Assembly: GCF_030463565.1 (NCBI RefSeq)
Contig: NC_134653.1
Location: 32,487,150 to 32,551,149 of the forward strand
Direction: 5' to 3'
Source of the DNA: Pelecanus crispus
Taxonomy: Eukaryota > Chordata > Aves > Pelecaniformes > Pelecanidae
DNA: 64,000 bases
Part shown: positions 24,535 to 37,440 of the stretch, piece after piece
Layout of the letters: every line of letters begins with the position of its first letter
Position numbering within the stretch: the first letter of the stretch is position 1
The notes under the pieces: model-generated
What the model was told of the DNA's origin: nothing
The model's database searches: none
Seen by the model: only the letters and a program-made list of their open reading frames with translations
Program-made: the position numbers and the translations under genes

Positions 24535-27500
24535 AGCAGAGACTAGGTCTCTCAGTTACAAACCGGTATGCAGCACTCTGGGGCAACTTTGTATTTGTGT
24601 GCCTATTCTGTGCACATTTTCAGGTTTTTTTACAAGTGTCTGTCTTTGTGCTGGAGCTGAAACACATTAATTACAGAACCTAGCACAGAAATAACAGGAA
24701 ATTCTATTTTTTCTTAAACATCTCGAGGACACAAAGAGATTTGGAACATTACTCCATGTTGTCTTCAAAAAATGCGAAGATGCATGAATGCGAAAGCACT
24801 ACAAGAGAGAAACTGGCTGGCTTAGAGCATGGCAGGGGACGAGAGAGCTTGTGCTTCGGGTTTATTGCCCCAGGCAGCTGTGGTCAAAGCTGCTGCTTCT
24901 GCTTGTCTGGTCTACTCCTCAGAGTACTGGCATGGAACTGGTTGGAATCAGACCTCAAATAGAAGGCAGCAGATTTATCACTGGAGCACTACATTTTGCT
25001 TTTATATGAGAACAAAGCCAGGGTAACCTCAGCTAATGAATAACCCAGTCAATGGTGATAGCTCCTGTTTAGTCTGATACATTTGGCCTTAGACAAAAAC
25101 CAAACTTTTGGTGATACAAACATATACCACAGGGGAGTAAAACCATTTTCCCCATGAAAAATTTCAGTCTCAACAGAACAAAAAAAATGAAATGTTCATA
25201 TCATTTCTTGAAAAAACCTGAAAAATCATGTTTAAAAAAACCCCACAACTTTTTAATGCAAAGTTAAGATTTTCAAAAGAGAACTTACACTTTTTGAAAA
25301 AAAAAAAGACCAAAAAGAAAAAAAGGTGCTTTAGTCAATACAAAAAAATAAAGCCAACTTAAATAGCTTTGATGGAAATGTTCTCCTTCCTTACAAGATG
25401 TACAGCCTGTTACTGTGTAGTTCCATTAGAATCAGACGAAATCTTCACAGCAGGCTCAGCAATGCTTACAGTATTATATCCTCCATGGAAAGGCATGGAT
25501 ACCAGAGTTTCGTAATAAGGGATTTTTTCTTTGATACAGCAGCTGCATCAGAGCCAATTTTACCTGCAACTACATAGTGCTGGTGCAATTTATCTTTGTT
25601 TGAAACAATCCGTATGGGTACATCCAGTCTTTATAAAAGGGCATTCAACAGAGTGGTTTGCAATGTTATTGCTTCACTGATGCATAAATACTGAATACCT
25701 AAACACAACATTAGCTAATTAAGTTGGGGGTGATTATTGGCCGGAGATAAAGCACACAGTAAGTAAGCATGGATTAAGCCTGCCCTCTTACTGCACATAC
25801 TATGGTTGCTCTCTGAATACAATGAGGATGTAGGTTTCCAGGAGATTAAGTCCAGCAATAATTTGCACCTGGAATCTAAAAGGTGGCAAAAAAAATTAGA
25901 TGGAGCTTCTTAAATTGCAGGGTGCTGCATAGACCGTAGGGAACATAAGCCAAAACTTCTTCAAAAACAAAATCCCTCCAGTGACATAGTAGTGAGAGCT
26001 CTGCTTTTAACTGAAATCATTACTTGGTATATACTAATGCATTATGTATAATTTATCTTTACAAGGCACAGACAGTAAACCAAAATTCACAAAACGCTGT
26101 TCCAAAAGAGAAATTGCACATACAGGCGTTGCACACACACCTCCCGCCGTTAGACCAGAGTCAGCAGTAACCCCAATCTGCCGAAAGCAGAGCCATCAGA
26201 AAACATGTTCTACATAAAAGATTTTATTTTCCCATAGGACTGCTGTTTCATAGCCATTACTGCACTAATGGTGTAAAAAAAAAACCCAAAATCAGTCCCC
26301 ACACCCATGTTCCTCCAGTTGTACCCACCTTGTGCTTCATCAGCAAACTGCTTGTGTGACTGACTGTGCATTGAGAGTTTTGGAGAACTGACCCATCTGA
26401 AACCCCTCGTTCAAGGCTTGTTTGCAGCCATGCATTGTGGACACACAAGTCCACAAATGCAGTATCTATAAGACACTGTATGCAGGCTGATGCTGTCTGC
26501 ATAATGTTTTTAAAAATAAATTATTATTTTAAAAGCTGTCAACAAGCTAGAAGGGTCTACACTAAGATGAGCCAGCTCGTTAAAGAACATGAAAGAAGCC
26601 AGCTCACGGGCAGAGCACACTCACTCCCGCTATAGTACCTGTGGAGCAAAACAGTTGTAAAGAAAACCCAGACTGCCCGGATAGAAAGCCTATGAAAGAC
26701 AGCAGTTTTGCATTAAGAATCCTGTCCCAGATGACTTAAAAAATTCTATCTCAGTATATTTATTGACGGATTACACTAGCATACAGTGATGCATGCTACT
26801 GAATAGTTAGGAAAAACCAACTGGTAGCCTGAGAGAAGAGGTGGGACTGCCCAGCTCTGTGGTACCGTAGTCTCAACCAGCTTGCAATTATTGTGAACAT
26901 GTTTTTTCAGTTGTGCTGGCACAATTCTTTGTGGGCCTGCATGGTCAGGCTTATCACAGTGTCTTGGTGAAAGATGATTATTAACTCAGTTACTCGGTTT
27001 ATAGCCACAAATAATTGTAAAAGCACAACCGAAGGGGTAGAGAGCAGCAGGCAAGGAGGTGGGAGCAAGTGGGCTGGGACGCAGAGAAGGGTCTGGAGCT
27101 TCTTAAACTCCCTTTGGCATCAAAGAAAATGTTTTGCAGAACTGCACGTATGTCTGCAGTTTCTCTTGTCCTCGATGTGCTTCAGTGATCGGCTCAAGAC
27201 AGTCATAAGACAAATTTAACAAATAACAACTGTTTTATTAAAAAGCTCATAAGCAAAGGGGAAATCTCCCCTTCATCAAAACCTACCTCCCTAATGGGAC
27301 GTTGAGTGATCACAGAGTTAAAAAAACAAAACAAAAAAAAAGACAGAAACCTTTTATCATTTAAGAAATCCTTACCAGGCGATCAGTGTTGGAAGGCAGG
27401 AAATTAATTCTCCTAACTTCTGATTAGCTTTGTCAGAGGTGTCATGCTCTTCTCCTTTGTGTGATTCTCAAAAAATGAAATACAAAGCTGCAGAAGGATC

Positions 27501-30500
27501 ACCTGGGCTTTTGATTTTCCAGGGAATGCTTTTCCCTCCATACACTCATTGTCCTCCTCTCACAGAACGTATGCATCTGTTAAATTAGAACATAAAGTTC
27601 TGGAAATCTGTCTGCCTACATGATGGTATAAATTGGCCAAAGTCGCTTTCCTGATGTAATGTCTTGGACAGATCCCTTCCGATTTCCTGAACAGGATTTT
27701 GAAACAACCAAAGAGAAAATAGACTGCCCTATTTTGTGTACTCTGGCATTTACATTGAGCCTTGCTCGTTGTAAGGCAGGACTTAATGAGTTTTATTGAG
27801 TGCTACATTAATGCCCAGACACATTGTACATGTTCTGTAAGGCTGATAGTGAATATGAGGTAAAATACAACAACAGAGAGATTATAAAAATGCTTATGCA
27901 AGAAACTGTGGAAAACTCCAAAATACTGGAATCCAGTTATGGGTTACTATGTAATTCAAGTAGACAATATTTTTCAATCTCTTAAGCAATGAAAATTTAA
28001 AATACGTAATAAACCCTACATCATCACGTGTCTTATTTATGGTCAGCTTAAGGGATGAGCGGATGAATGATTATGCACTATGACAGCCTTTTTTGGATAT
28101 ATGCCTTTGCAAAATTAAGAGATACAAAGGAAACATTCATAACGGTATTTTTTTAAGTAAAGGCTTTCATCCTGAGCTTTATTAAAAATATACGTAACTA
28201 ATACAAATGTAATAACAACATACATAGCTGCCAGCAATTCGTGCAATATCATTAAGATATGCATAAAAAATGTCTTATAAGTGCAAAATGTCTGCTTACA
28301 GGAAATGTTAGACTCTCCTTATGATTAATAGGATGGCAATTATTAGGGGAATGATTCACTCGTGCTATAACCCCTATGAACTGAATGAACTAACCTCTTT
28401 TGACTCAATCAAGTCACACCTAGCTAGGAGAAAAGAGTCCGACCCAAATAGTCCATAATTAGATCATCAGCTGCTGACACTATTGATCTCCTGAGATTTG
28501 GGGTGGCCTAAGCTGCCCTCATTCTCCAGCTGCAACTCAGAGAATAGACTTCATTCTTGAAAGAAAAGAGAAATTTTTAAAAGATGCATGGAATACTGAA
28601 ATAATGATGTTGGATATCCATCTTCTTGGAAGTACCTTAATTTGTTGATGTTAATATATAATCAGAAATCAGATTATGACCTTGTCAAGCAGAACAGCAA
28701 TTATATTATTGCATATATAATTGGGGGTCTGCTTGCTGCCTTTTATTATACCTTGCAGGAAAATTCAGGTGCTGTTCAAATAGATTTAAGTTCTTAATAT
28801 CAGGTTCAATCTGTCAAAATCACTACACAAAAGTTCAGCTGCAAAGACATTCTTTACACAAATGCATTTTTAGAAAGCCAAAAAACTGGATCAAGCCTGA
28901 ACTTATAAAAGAATTAATTTCCATATTATTCTCGTGTATTGGGTATTTAATGTCTATTGCCTTTTAAGAACATGATATTCTTGGAATAACTCAAATTGGT
29001 ACACTCTGTTTCCAGCGCTACTTTTCCAGTGGTCAGTACATAAATGTAGTGGGTTGCATATGGCTTTGAAATTTCATAAGGATATCTCTTAAAGTAAAAA
29101 TAAATATTTCAATTTTAGTAGCTTATGATGTAATTAAATTAAAAATGTTATGTGCAAAAATTTTGCTTTTATTTAGAATATCTGATTCACAGCTCGGCTC
29201 TGATGACTATTAAATCTGTTTGAAAAAGAAAACCTTATTGGTATCAGGTACAAATAAAACACATACCTTTCCAAACCCACCTATATTAAATCCTTTCGAG
29301 CACTAATGTACAAAGGATCCTTTGGAAAGATCAGAAGGCCCTCACGCTAACTGCAGGGGTTTTTTCCTCATGTCTATGGCATATGTTGTATCAGAAATCA
29401 CAGTTAAAAGAAATTTCATGCTCAAAAATGAAATCTTTTCTCACATTTAACTCAGCCAAAATTCCTGTGATGGCAGAATTAAATTTGGGTTTGTTCTCAA
29501 ATGGTAAGGAAGCTACAATATGGAACAATTACTGTTTTTTTTACTCCTAACTACAAAGACTGTTACTTTCTCTGAACGTTTATATCATCTTAAAGAGTCA
29601 TCGGTAGCTGTCAAATAAGTCCATTGTCTCTGGCCAGAATTTCTTAGAAGAACTTGCATATGTACTGATCTAGAAGAAATAATTAATCTTTTTTTGTAAA
29701 ATGCAATGAGTATAGCAGACCCGAAGTGATATTCACTTAAAAACGCTTACATGTAAGCAGCATCTTAACCTCAGCGGAGGCTCTTTTTCCCATGATAGAA
29801 AGGTGGACTGCTGTCTTAGGGCCAGATCAGGCACCACATCCAAAAATTAAATTCCAGACTGGTCAGACTTGGACTAGGGAGAGAACAATTTTGGTGATTT
29901 CAGTGTCTTTGTCTTCTGCCAGTATTTTTATTTCTCACAGTAAAAATATCCCTAAAGGAAAAGATCTCACTGTATGTAACTTTTTTTCTGTTGAGTCATT
30001 GGGTTTGTTTACGTATCCTATGTAGAGGTGTAGTTTTACAAAATGCCTTCTGCATGCAGGAAGAACTCCCCTCTGAACAGATTCTCTACCTGGGCATCAG
30101 GGAAAGAAAGAAATCTGTAGCTGATGACATTTCCAGGGCAAGGAAAACAACTGTTCAGAGGAGAATTATCTGATTTGGTTCGTGTTTATTTTTACTTACA
30201 GCTAGCAATCTGCTCTCCAACAGAAGATGCTTATTTGCAGAAGAGAAGACTGTCTCCTTTTTGGACTGGTGCCCGATGTGGAGCAAAGGTGCCACTAAGG
30301 ACAAGAGGTATGTCTTAAGCATGTATTAGCTAATGTAATAGGGGCCTGGTGTTGTAAAGGCAACTGTATGCGTCATATACGTTAACTAGTTAAGGATAAA
30401 CTCTTAATTTCTTCCCATCACGCTTCCTATGCACTAACTAACATAGGTTAAATCTGCCTTACACTCAGGATTACATATTCCGAAGTAAGATACGCCACGT

Positions 30501-32114
30501 GGAATTTTAAAACTAATTCTTCCCAAATAACTTGTGTAGAGAAACTCTAGGGTACAGCTCGGTTAATTTATTTTACACGTGCTTACTGCCAAATTAGAGG
30601 GCTTTACAATTTCACAAGAAATCTTTGCCTTTCAGGAACTGTTTGGAGAAACTTTTCCAATCCTCGTATCCTGTAATGAAGGTCTGAATAACTCCAGGTT
30701 GCAAACTGAAGTAAAACAGACCATAGCAGACTGGTGAATAGGTTAAGCAGCAGAAAAGACCTGTTACTTTTTGCTGCAACTGAATCACTAAGAAAAATGC
30801 AAAGGCGAAAAATCAATGTCCATCTGCTTAAGGCTCAACCCTTATTTTTAGGTTATTTCTACTGCAGTGATTTTGTCTTGCAAACTCTTTCATGCAAGAC
30901 ATTAAATAATGTCGAGTTACTGGTGTGCCAGCTATGGTATCCAGTAGTTACTGAATATAAACCTGAGTGTTCGCGTTCTCCAAGTCTTTGTCTCAGTAAT
31001 ATCTTTAAACATAATAGTCGCTGCCTGTTGGCTTGTTTTCTCATGGGGAGGGTGACGGAACATTTTGTGTTCTCTTATCTTCAATAGCAATGAAACAGGA
31101 GGAGCTCCACAATGCGAAACCAAATCTACTGCTATTAATACAACATCCCAGCCACAGAGAAGAGATTTGTTTATTTACCAAAGCTAGAGATGCCTCTCTC
31201 TGACCTTTCCAGAGCTTGTGTGCTTTAGCTGGGAATAGATTCCTCAGAACTGGGTGCTCTTTTTAAAAATATACAGTAAAACACATACACACACACCCCC
31301 GAAACAGAGCCCAGGCTGTATCCCAAATTGCATGAAATGACACACAGTTTTGAATAGTTAGAATAAGTCTAACTAGGGCACAGTCCATATTCAGTTTTGA
31401 TTACCTCGCTAGTGCACAGGGAGCAGTCAGCTTTCCAAAGCCCACTTGCCTTTCTTACTGCCACTCAGCGACACATTTAGCTGACTATAACCATACATGG
31501 GCCCACTTTCTGTCTGAGACCTAACATCTGTCTGCAGCCTAAGAAACCTGTCAGTATAGATTTTTTTCTTCCTTGCATGATTAAAAAGTGCTTCAGACTG
31601 TAAGGTATTTGGTTTAGAAAAAAAAAACCCAACACAGAGATTGTTGTCTTCTGGAATTCACCCCACTTTACCTGTGCTTTAAACCAGTGAAAATCATTAA
31701 ATACACAAATCAAAATTTTTTTAACTATATTTTTCACAGTTTGTTGTATTTAGTGACGTGTCTTTACAACTTCAAATAATATCTGCAAGAGTTAAATCTT
31801 GCATTAGCATTAAGGATTTGACCTGGTTTAACCTCATAGACTCACAATCCATTTTGTTAAGCTGGTACATCTCTAGTATAGAAAGAGCCTCAGAGTGCTT
31901 GGAGGCTAGCTTTGGTGATCCTTGTCAGGCAATTTTACATTTAAGTACCCTAGCTGTCTGCTTGCCAGAAGCAGCTGCCCTGCAAAACAGTTAGCAAAAA
32001 TAAGTGTGGCCTGGCTCCTCAGCCATCCAGCTCGGCATATTAATTCAAACCACCACTGATACTGGTACTTGCTCCGTGACTGTTTGATATTTTAATCTAA
32101 GCAGACTATTAATG

Positions 32115-32210
32115 AATTACAGAACCAGATCTGGGAGTAGGAACTGGAAAGCAGGGAATGAACTGGCCTTACATGTCCTGATTCCAAGGCAATAATCACT
32201 AAACAATATA
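32115..32210 (-). mobile_element. MIR-like SINE fragment, minus orientation
   Basis: The + strand shows CAGATCTGGGAGTAGGAACT, then TGTCCTGATTCC and AATAATCACTAAACAAT. This corresponds to the reverse complement of the promoter-side part of a MIR-type SINE. It is diverged and matched by eye. Confidence 0.45.
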
Positions 32211-34589
32211 TAAAAGGAAAACAATAGTTATACCATCTCCTCCTCCAGCAGTTGAAACAGAAGGCAGCACACAGTCCTAGGAAGACCCAGTCTTATCTAA
32301 CAGCTGTCAGATAAGCTCCGAGCATGCTTGCTTAACTGAACCCTTCAAAGACCGAGGCTACAGCTGGCGTTCTGGGGTCTCAGCCTGGGTTTAAGGCAGT
32401 GCAGGCGCTCCCTGCTCCTGCTGTCCCTGCCCCGGTGCAGCCGTGCCATCCCTCAATCACCCTGGCACCATTGCTCATGCAGCAGAATTGCGAGCCACAT
32501 CACAGAGCTGTGCACCTGAAAAGTAATGCTGGGAAAAAAAATTCAGCCAGCCTCGTTCAGCGTTCAGTTCTCTGTGTGACTGACCTGTCTGTCAGCTGTA
32601 CTGGTAAAATTGCTTGTAGGGCTGAACACTGAAACCGCCTGGTTAAAATCAACTTTTTCTTCCCTGGATAACTTTCCAGTGCCTGTACCCATACAGTAAG
32701 GGAGGATACAGGGATGGAAACGAGCAGCAAGGTGTAAGGTGGGAGCATGACTTCTTTTGGCAGAAGTACCAGATTTGGGGCAGCTTAAGTTGTTTGTTGA
32801 ACTATGTATTATGTCAAAGTCTTGTTTTAATTATCATATTGCTTATTGTTTTCTAGGCTTTGCATACAGGGTCCTGAGGTTTGACAATGCCCATCACCTG
32901 TAGAATTAGAAATAAAAGCCAGGAGTCCAAAATAACTGTCTTTTCTCTACAACCATCAGGCAATATTATCTATAAATAAAATCTTCCAAATATTATTCTC
33001 AACCTTACAGCAGCCTGGAAGGCCAAAAAACCGTCTTTCATTACTCTGGAAACTACTTCACGCTTTTGAAGGAACTGGTTTAGCAGTGATGCATTCCCTC
33101 ATGCTCTGACCAACTTCACACTTTATTTTTCGTCCAAATCTAAGCAAGGGGCTTTGGGGACCTTGCCTGTATTCCTTCCTGCTCAAGTCTGTTCCCATCT
33201 GCCTGACCCCTGAGTGACTTTACAATACTTCTTTTGTGTCACCAGAACTACTGCTGTCTCCCAGTCAAACTTCCCACACTGGTCTCTAAAACTGCACTCC
33301 CTGCGTTTGCGTGTTCAGTTTCTATATCTGCAAGTGCATTGAGTTAAGGGCTTGTTTGTATGCACAAAATTTACTATGACCACTTTTACAATTTGCGTTC
33401 AGGCAGAGGACTCTGTACGCCCATGCAAAGCTCTGTCTCCATGGAAAACTGCCAAAAAGCATCTGATCCTGGTAATTAGGGGAAGGTTTTGTGAGGAACC
33501 TGTGGCAAGAGGTCCCTCACCCCGCCTGATTCACAGCTGGGGTTTCTCCCTGGCAGTTGAGACCGGTGATGTGAGAGGTTAGTCGAGAGTGGGAGCAGAT
33601 TCCTGTGGGGCTTCACCAGCCAAATTCCTATCTAGCAAAAGGTTGCTACAGCAACTCTGAGCCTCCCGAGATACAGAAATTATTGTAATGGCTGCTGAAA
33701 TGCCTCCCTACTGCTCTGAGACAGGATAAGGAAAGTCCTTCTCTTCGATACAGAATGATTGCCCACTGCCGTGCTTCTTTACATCAGCTCTATACAAGCA
33801 CCAGGTTTCCTGAACTTGCTCAGGAGCTGATGGCTGCCTTTCCCTCCAAAGCAAGATGCAGTTCCTCATTTGCATGTAATGCAAACATAGAAATAATAAA
33901 CCTAAACACCACACAACAAGGCCTACAGTTCCAACGCTTTTTTCCCATGGAGACGGTAAGAGAAAAAACAAATCATATGACAAAAGTTAATATACTACTG
34001 AGTGGGCTGAACAGAATATAGAAGACTCTACAAAGCCAAAATATGTATTTTCCAGCCTAGAGTTTGTGGTTTTCAAAAACCCCATAGATACGAAAAAACA
34101 TAAACAAAGCAAAACAGGACAAAAACCCTCATAGCTTCTCAATGACCGTCCAGTAGTTTTTTGGCTGCCTCCAGGCTGCGCATGTTTTCCTCTGGCATTT
34201 GGCCCGCTCACAGGCCGTTCAGTCCACTGGACGATGTAATACATACCAGACAGAGATGATGCTTTAGACAGAACAGGAACACTTGTGACCTAAACAGGTC
34301 CTGAAGCTCGAACGGGGTGGACCGAGGATAATCGGGTCATAGCAACAGCAAATATCAGTGTGCACCATAAGTGGAAAAACTGTCTCAAAATTGCTGCCAT
34401 TTCCCTTCAGCAACCCAGTTTGCTCCAGAAGCCAAAGATGAAAACAGCAGAATCAACTATCTGAAGTAGTATCTGTGCTTACCTGAAATAACTAGATGGC
34501 TTTTAAAATTATTTCTTTAAAAAAGAAGTCACAGCTTTTGTATAGCTCTCAATTTAAACCTGAGCATGGCATTTTGGTCACAACAAAAA

Positions 34590-34657
34590 GGACCAAATTC
34601 CTCTAGGTATAAATCCAGTAAAATCAATACAGTTACCTTCTGGCTGAATTTAGCCCA
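34590..34657. repeat. Palindromic fossil repeat (ACCAAATTC ... GAATTTAGCCC)
   Basis: The ends are near reverse complements: GACCAAATTC at 34590-34600 and TGAATTTAGCCC at about 34645-34656, with AAATCAATACAGTTAC in the middle. This is the layout of the dispersed palindromic repeats common in sauropsids. It is decayed. Confidence 0.45.
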
Positions 34658-35605
34658 ACATGCCTAGAACATCCTTTGGGATTGTTCAATTCAAAATATT
34701 GCACTAATCCAATCTCCTGCAGTTGCCAAATGCTGTAATGTTTGGTGTCAACATGCAGCATTTTAGATTTTTTTGACACAAGCTTGGTCTCATGTTAATA
34801 GAGTATTTCATTGGTTTCTTACCTTCCGCCAGGTCTGTGAGCTTTTGGATTAGCTCTGAGGAGCTTGAGAACAAAATATGCTTTCAGTATGTCAAAATAC
34901 TCAAGTCAGAGAAAAAAATTTTTTTTACTTCCCTCAGTTTAGTGTCTACTGTGAAGATGATTCTGAGAGATCAAGAAAAGCATATAATGTTTAAAACAAA
35001 ACATTTGTTAATGAAAGATTTCCTGGATTTTTCGGCTTTCTTATTTATACTATGTCCTGGACCTTGTGAAATCACTGTTTGACTTCCAGTATTATTTATG
35101 GAAGCCAGCCTGTTGCTGTTTCTAGATCTGATAGAGAACTTTCAGTTTGCAGTTTCAGTACCAGCTGCATAATCCTGGCTTAAATTAATCAACTAAAAAG
35201 TAACATACAGTAAGTACTTAACCCTCTCACACCCTGTCTGAATCTTCACAGGTAGGATCTTTTTCCACCTCTAAGCTATCTCATTAGAGTCAGGTTCCTG
35301 AGTCCTCAAAGCTCCACTTCTGTGACAATATAGAATTTGGGACTGCACAGCCTTTTCAGTGCAGCAGAGGTGAATACTAGTTTTGGAGCATTTCTGTTGT
35401 GCACAGAGAGAGATTTGAAATATTACCCTCTTGGGTATCAAGACAAAAGACTAAATGCCTAAGCATGGAAATAGATTTTAGGAAATGAACAATTTTTATG
35501 AGGCTTTGCATGCTGCCCCTATTGATCAAAACTCTTCAATCCACAATAGAAAGAAGTCGACAAGGAATAATGATTTAGCACACTGGATCTAACTTCTGTG
35601 CTGTC

Positions 35606-35650
35606 AGTGCGACTACTCTGACTTACAACCGTGGTGAAAAAATCAGCTTA
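35606..35650. repeat. Fragment of the same palindromic repeat type
   Basis: CAGTGCGACTACTCTGACTT and a following ACAACCGTGGTGAAA..ATCAG resemble the half-element that reads GTTACTCTGATTTACA..GGTGTAA..ATCAG in better copies. The match is weak. Confidence 0.3.
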
Positions 35651-37344
35651 AAGTGTAACCCTCCTCAGCATATGGGCCCTGGATTTGCATGCTGTAGCGT
35701 TATGTGCTACCATTCACAGCTGCATAAACTAAGTGCAAAGTAGTTTTAAAATGTTAGCAAATCAGAAATCAACATTTTATATTAATTTTCCATGAGTAGA
35801 AATGACCACGCATATGGTACAAAGCAGTACAGAATCAGATCGATGAAGTTTACGTGACTGCTGTCTAAGCAAGGTTGTTAATGGTTGCACAATACGGAGC
35901 ATTAATGAACAGAAAAGGATGAGAGAGAACAATAATAAGTAACTTATTTAAAACTCTGTTCAGGTGCTCCCTTACCTTACAGTCCTCTTGTCTGACATAG
36001 CTTTATGTCACGTGACAGAAGACACGGCATCATTGCTCAGACTTCCACATCCCACCAGCATCAGTGATAGCCGCTCTGGAGTCTCCTAGGATGACAGATA
36101 AAGGTTACAATCTGATGACGACCCACCTGGATGTTCGTAGGATGGAATATCATCGTTTTCAAATGCTTTTTTGAAAACCTGGAGAAATACATCCAAAAGT
36201 CTTGCTTTAAAAGGGGAAGTATATTAAGAGTGCAAAATCAAGCATGCACTGAAATTAGAAAATTTCAGGGTTAGAAAAAGAAGCCAGGAATCATGTAATT
36301 AAAGATTACTTTAGGGCATATACATGGAAAGGCAACCTTTATTCTGGCATTTTCTAACTTCAGTGTGCTTGCAAATTATTCATATTTTGGCAAAGATTTT
36401 GTATATGTAAAACGTATATATTATATATAGAACTGAATTAATCTCTGATATATTTTTGCCTCTTAAATACAGTTTCCTGTTTCCATGCTAGAATCTACAG
36501 CATTAACATATTCAGATGCCAGTTGCTGGATTTATTTGCTTCTTGCTAATCCAAAGGCTGAGCCTGGACGTGCTCAGCCTCTCCAAATTTCAGTCTTATC
36601 TAGCATTTTTTCTAAGCCACCCAGATAAATTATCTCAATGTCCTGAGGTAAAGTGATTCTCTTGTCCAGGGGCTCTGGATTGCTCCAATTTTTTTTTTTT
36701 TTTCCCTCTTCATCTGCCACACAATTATGAGCTCAAGCATTAAGACTGATGAACAGAATTTTTTTCTCTATTTCACTAATTTAATTTTTCAAACATGTGT
36801 AACGCTGTACCAAGAATTTCTAAATAAAAGAAGTAGCTTTAAAAACATTGTTTTAGCAAGAGCATGGCCAAATTATTTCAGTGTGCAACAAGCCACATAA
36901 AGAAAGACCAACACAGTAAATCTGAAAATAATCTTCATGTAGAATTAGAAATATGGAATAAAAACTGGAGAAGGAGACCCACTATTCATCTTCCTGCAAA
37001 TCATACAAGAATGTGATATATTCATTTGCACTTGAACAGATTATTTTGTTCTCCAGAAGAAAGCAAAAAAAAAGTTTCCTATAAATTTTTTCCCATAAAT
37101 TTTTGAAAAATCCTTTGAGTTAATAAATTATAAAAGAAAAAAGAACATATTTAACTTCTACTGCATTCAAATTTTGAATTATACACATGGTTCATTTCCA
37201 TTCGTGTCCTCTTTCCGTAATATGAATGTTCTGCAAAAGCAGCGAAACTGCTCTTTGTTGCTCTGTTACTGTCCATTTTTCTCAAGGTCCTTTAAGTGGA
37301 AGTAAGTTTCTCTGTGTATTACGCAAACACTTCAGTCCCGTTTA

Positions 37345-37440
37345 ATTCAGTGAAAACTGAGGCACGCAGAGTCAGGCACCGAGGCTTCTGTTAAACCCGA
37401 GAGCAGAGCACAGAGCCCTCAGTATTCCATCTGCACACCC
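37345..37440 (-). mobile_element. Possible MIR-like SINE remnant, minus orientation
   Basis: GTGAAAACTGAGGCACGCAG resembles the GGAAACTGAGGCACAGAG hallmark of reverse-oriented MIR elements, and GAGCAGAGC follows. Little of the rest can be aligned, so this is tentative. Confidence 0.3.

Noticed and set aside
28600..28790. AT-rich block with a TGACCTTG nuclear-receptor-like half-site as an enhancer
   Set aside because: A single half-site in AT-rich DNA is expected by chance; conservation data would be needed.
36689..36703. T15 run as the tail of a retroposed element
   Set aside because: No SINE or processed-gene body was found next to it and no target-site duplication was seen, so it is treated as a plain homopolymer.
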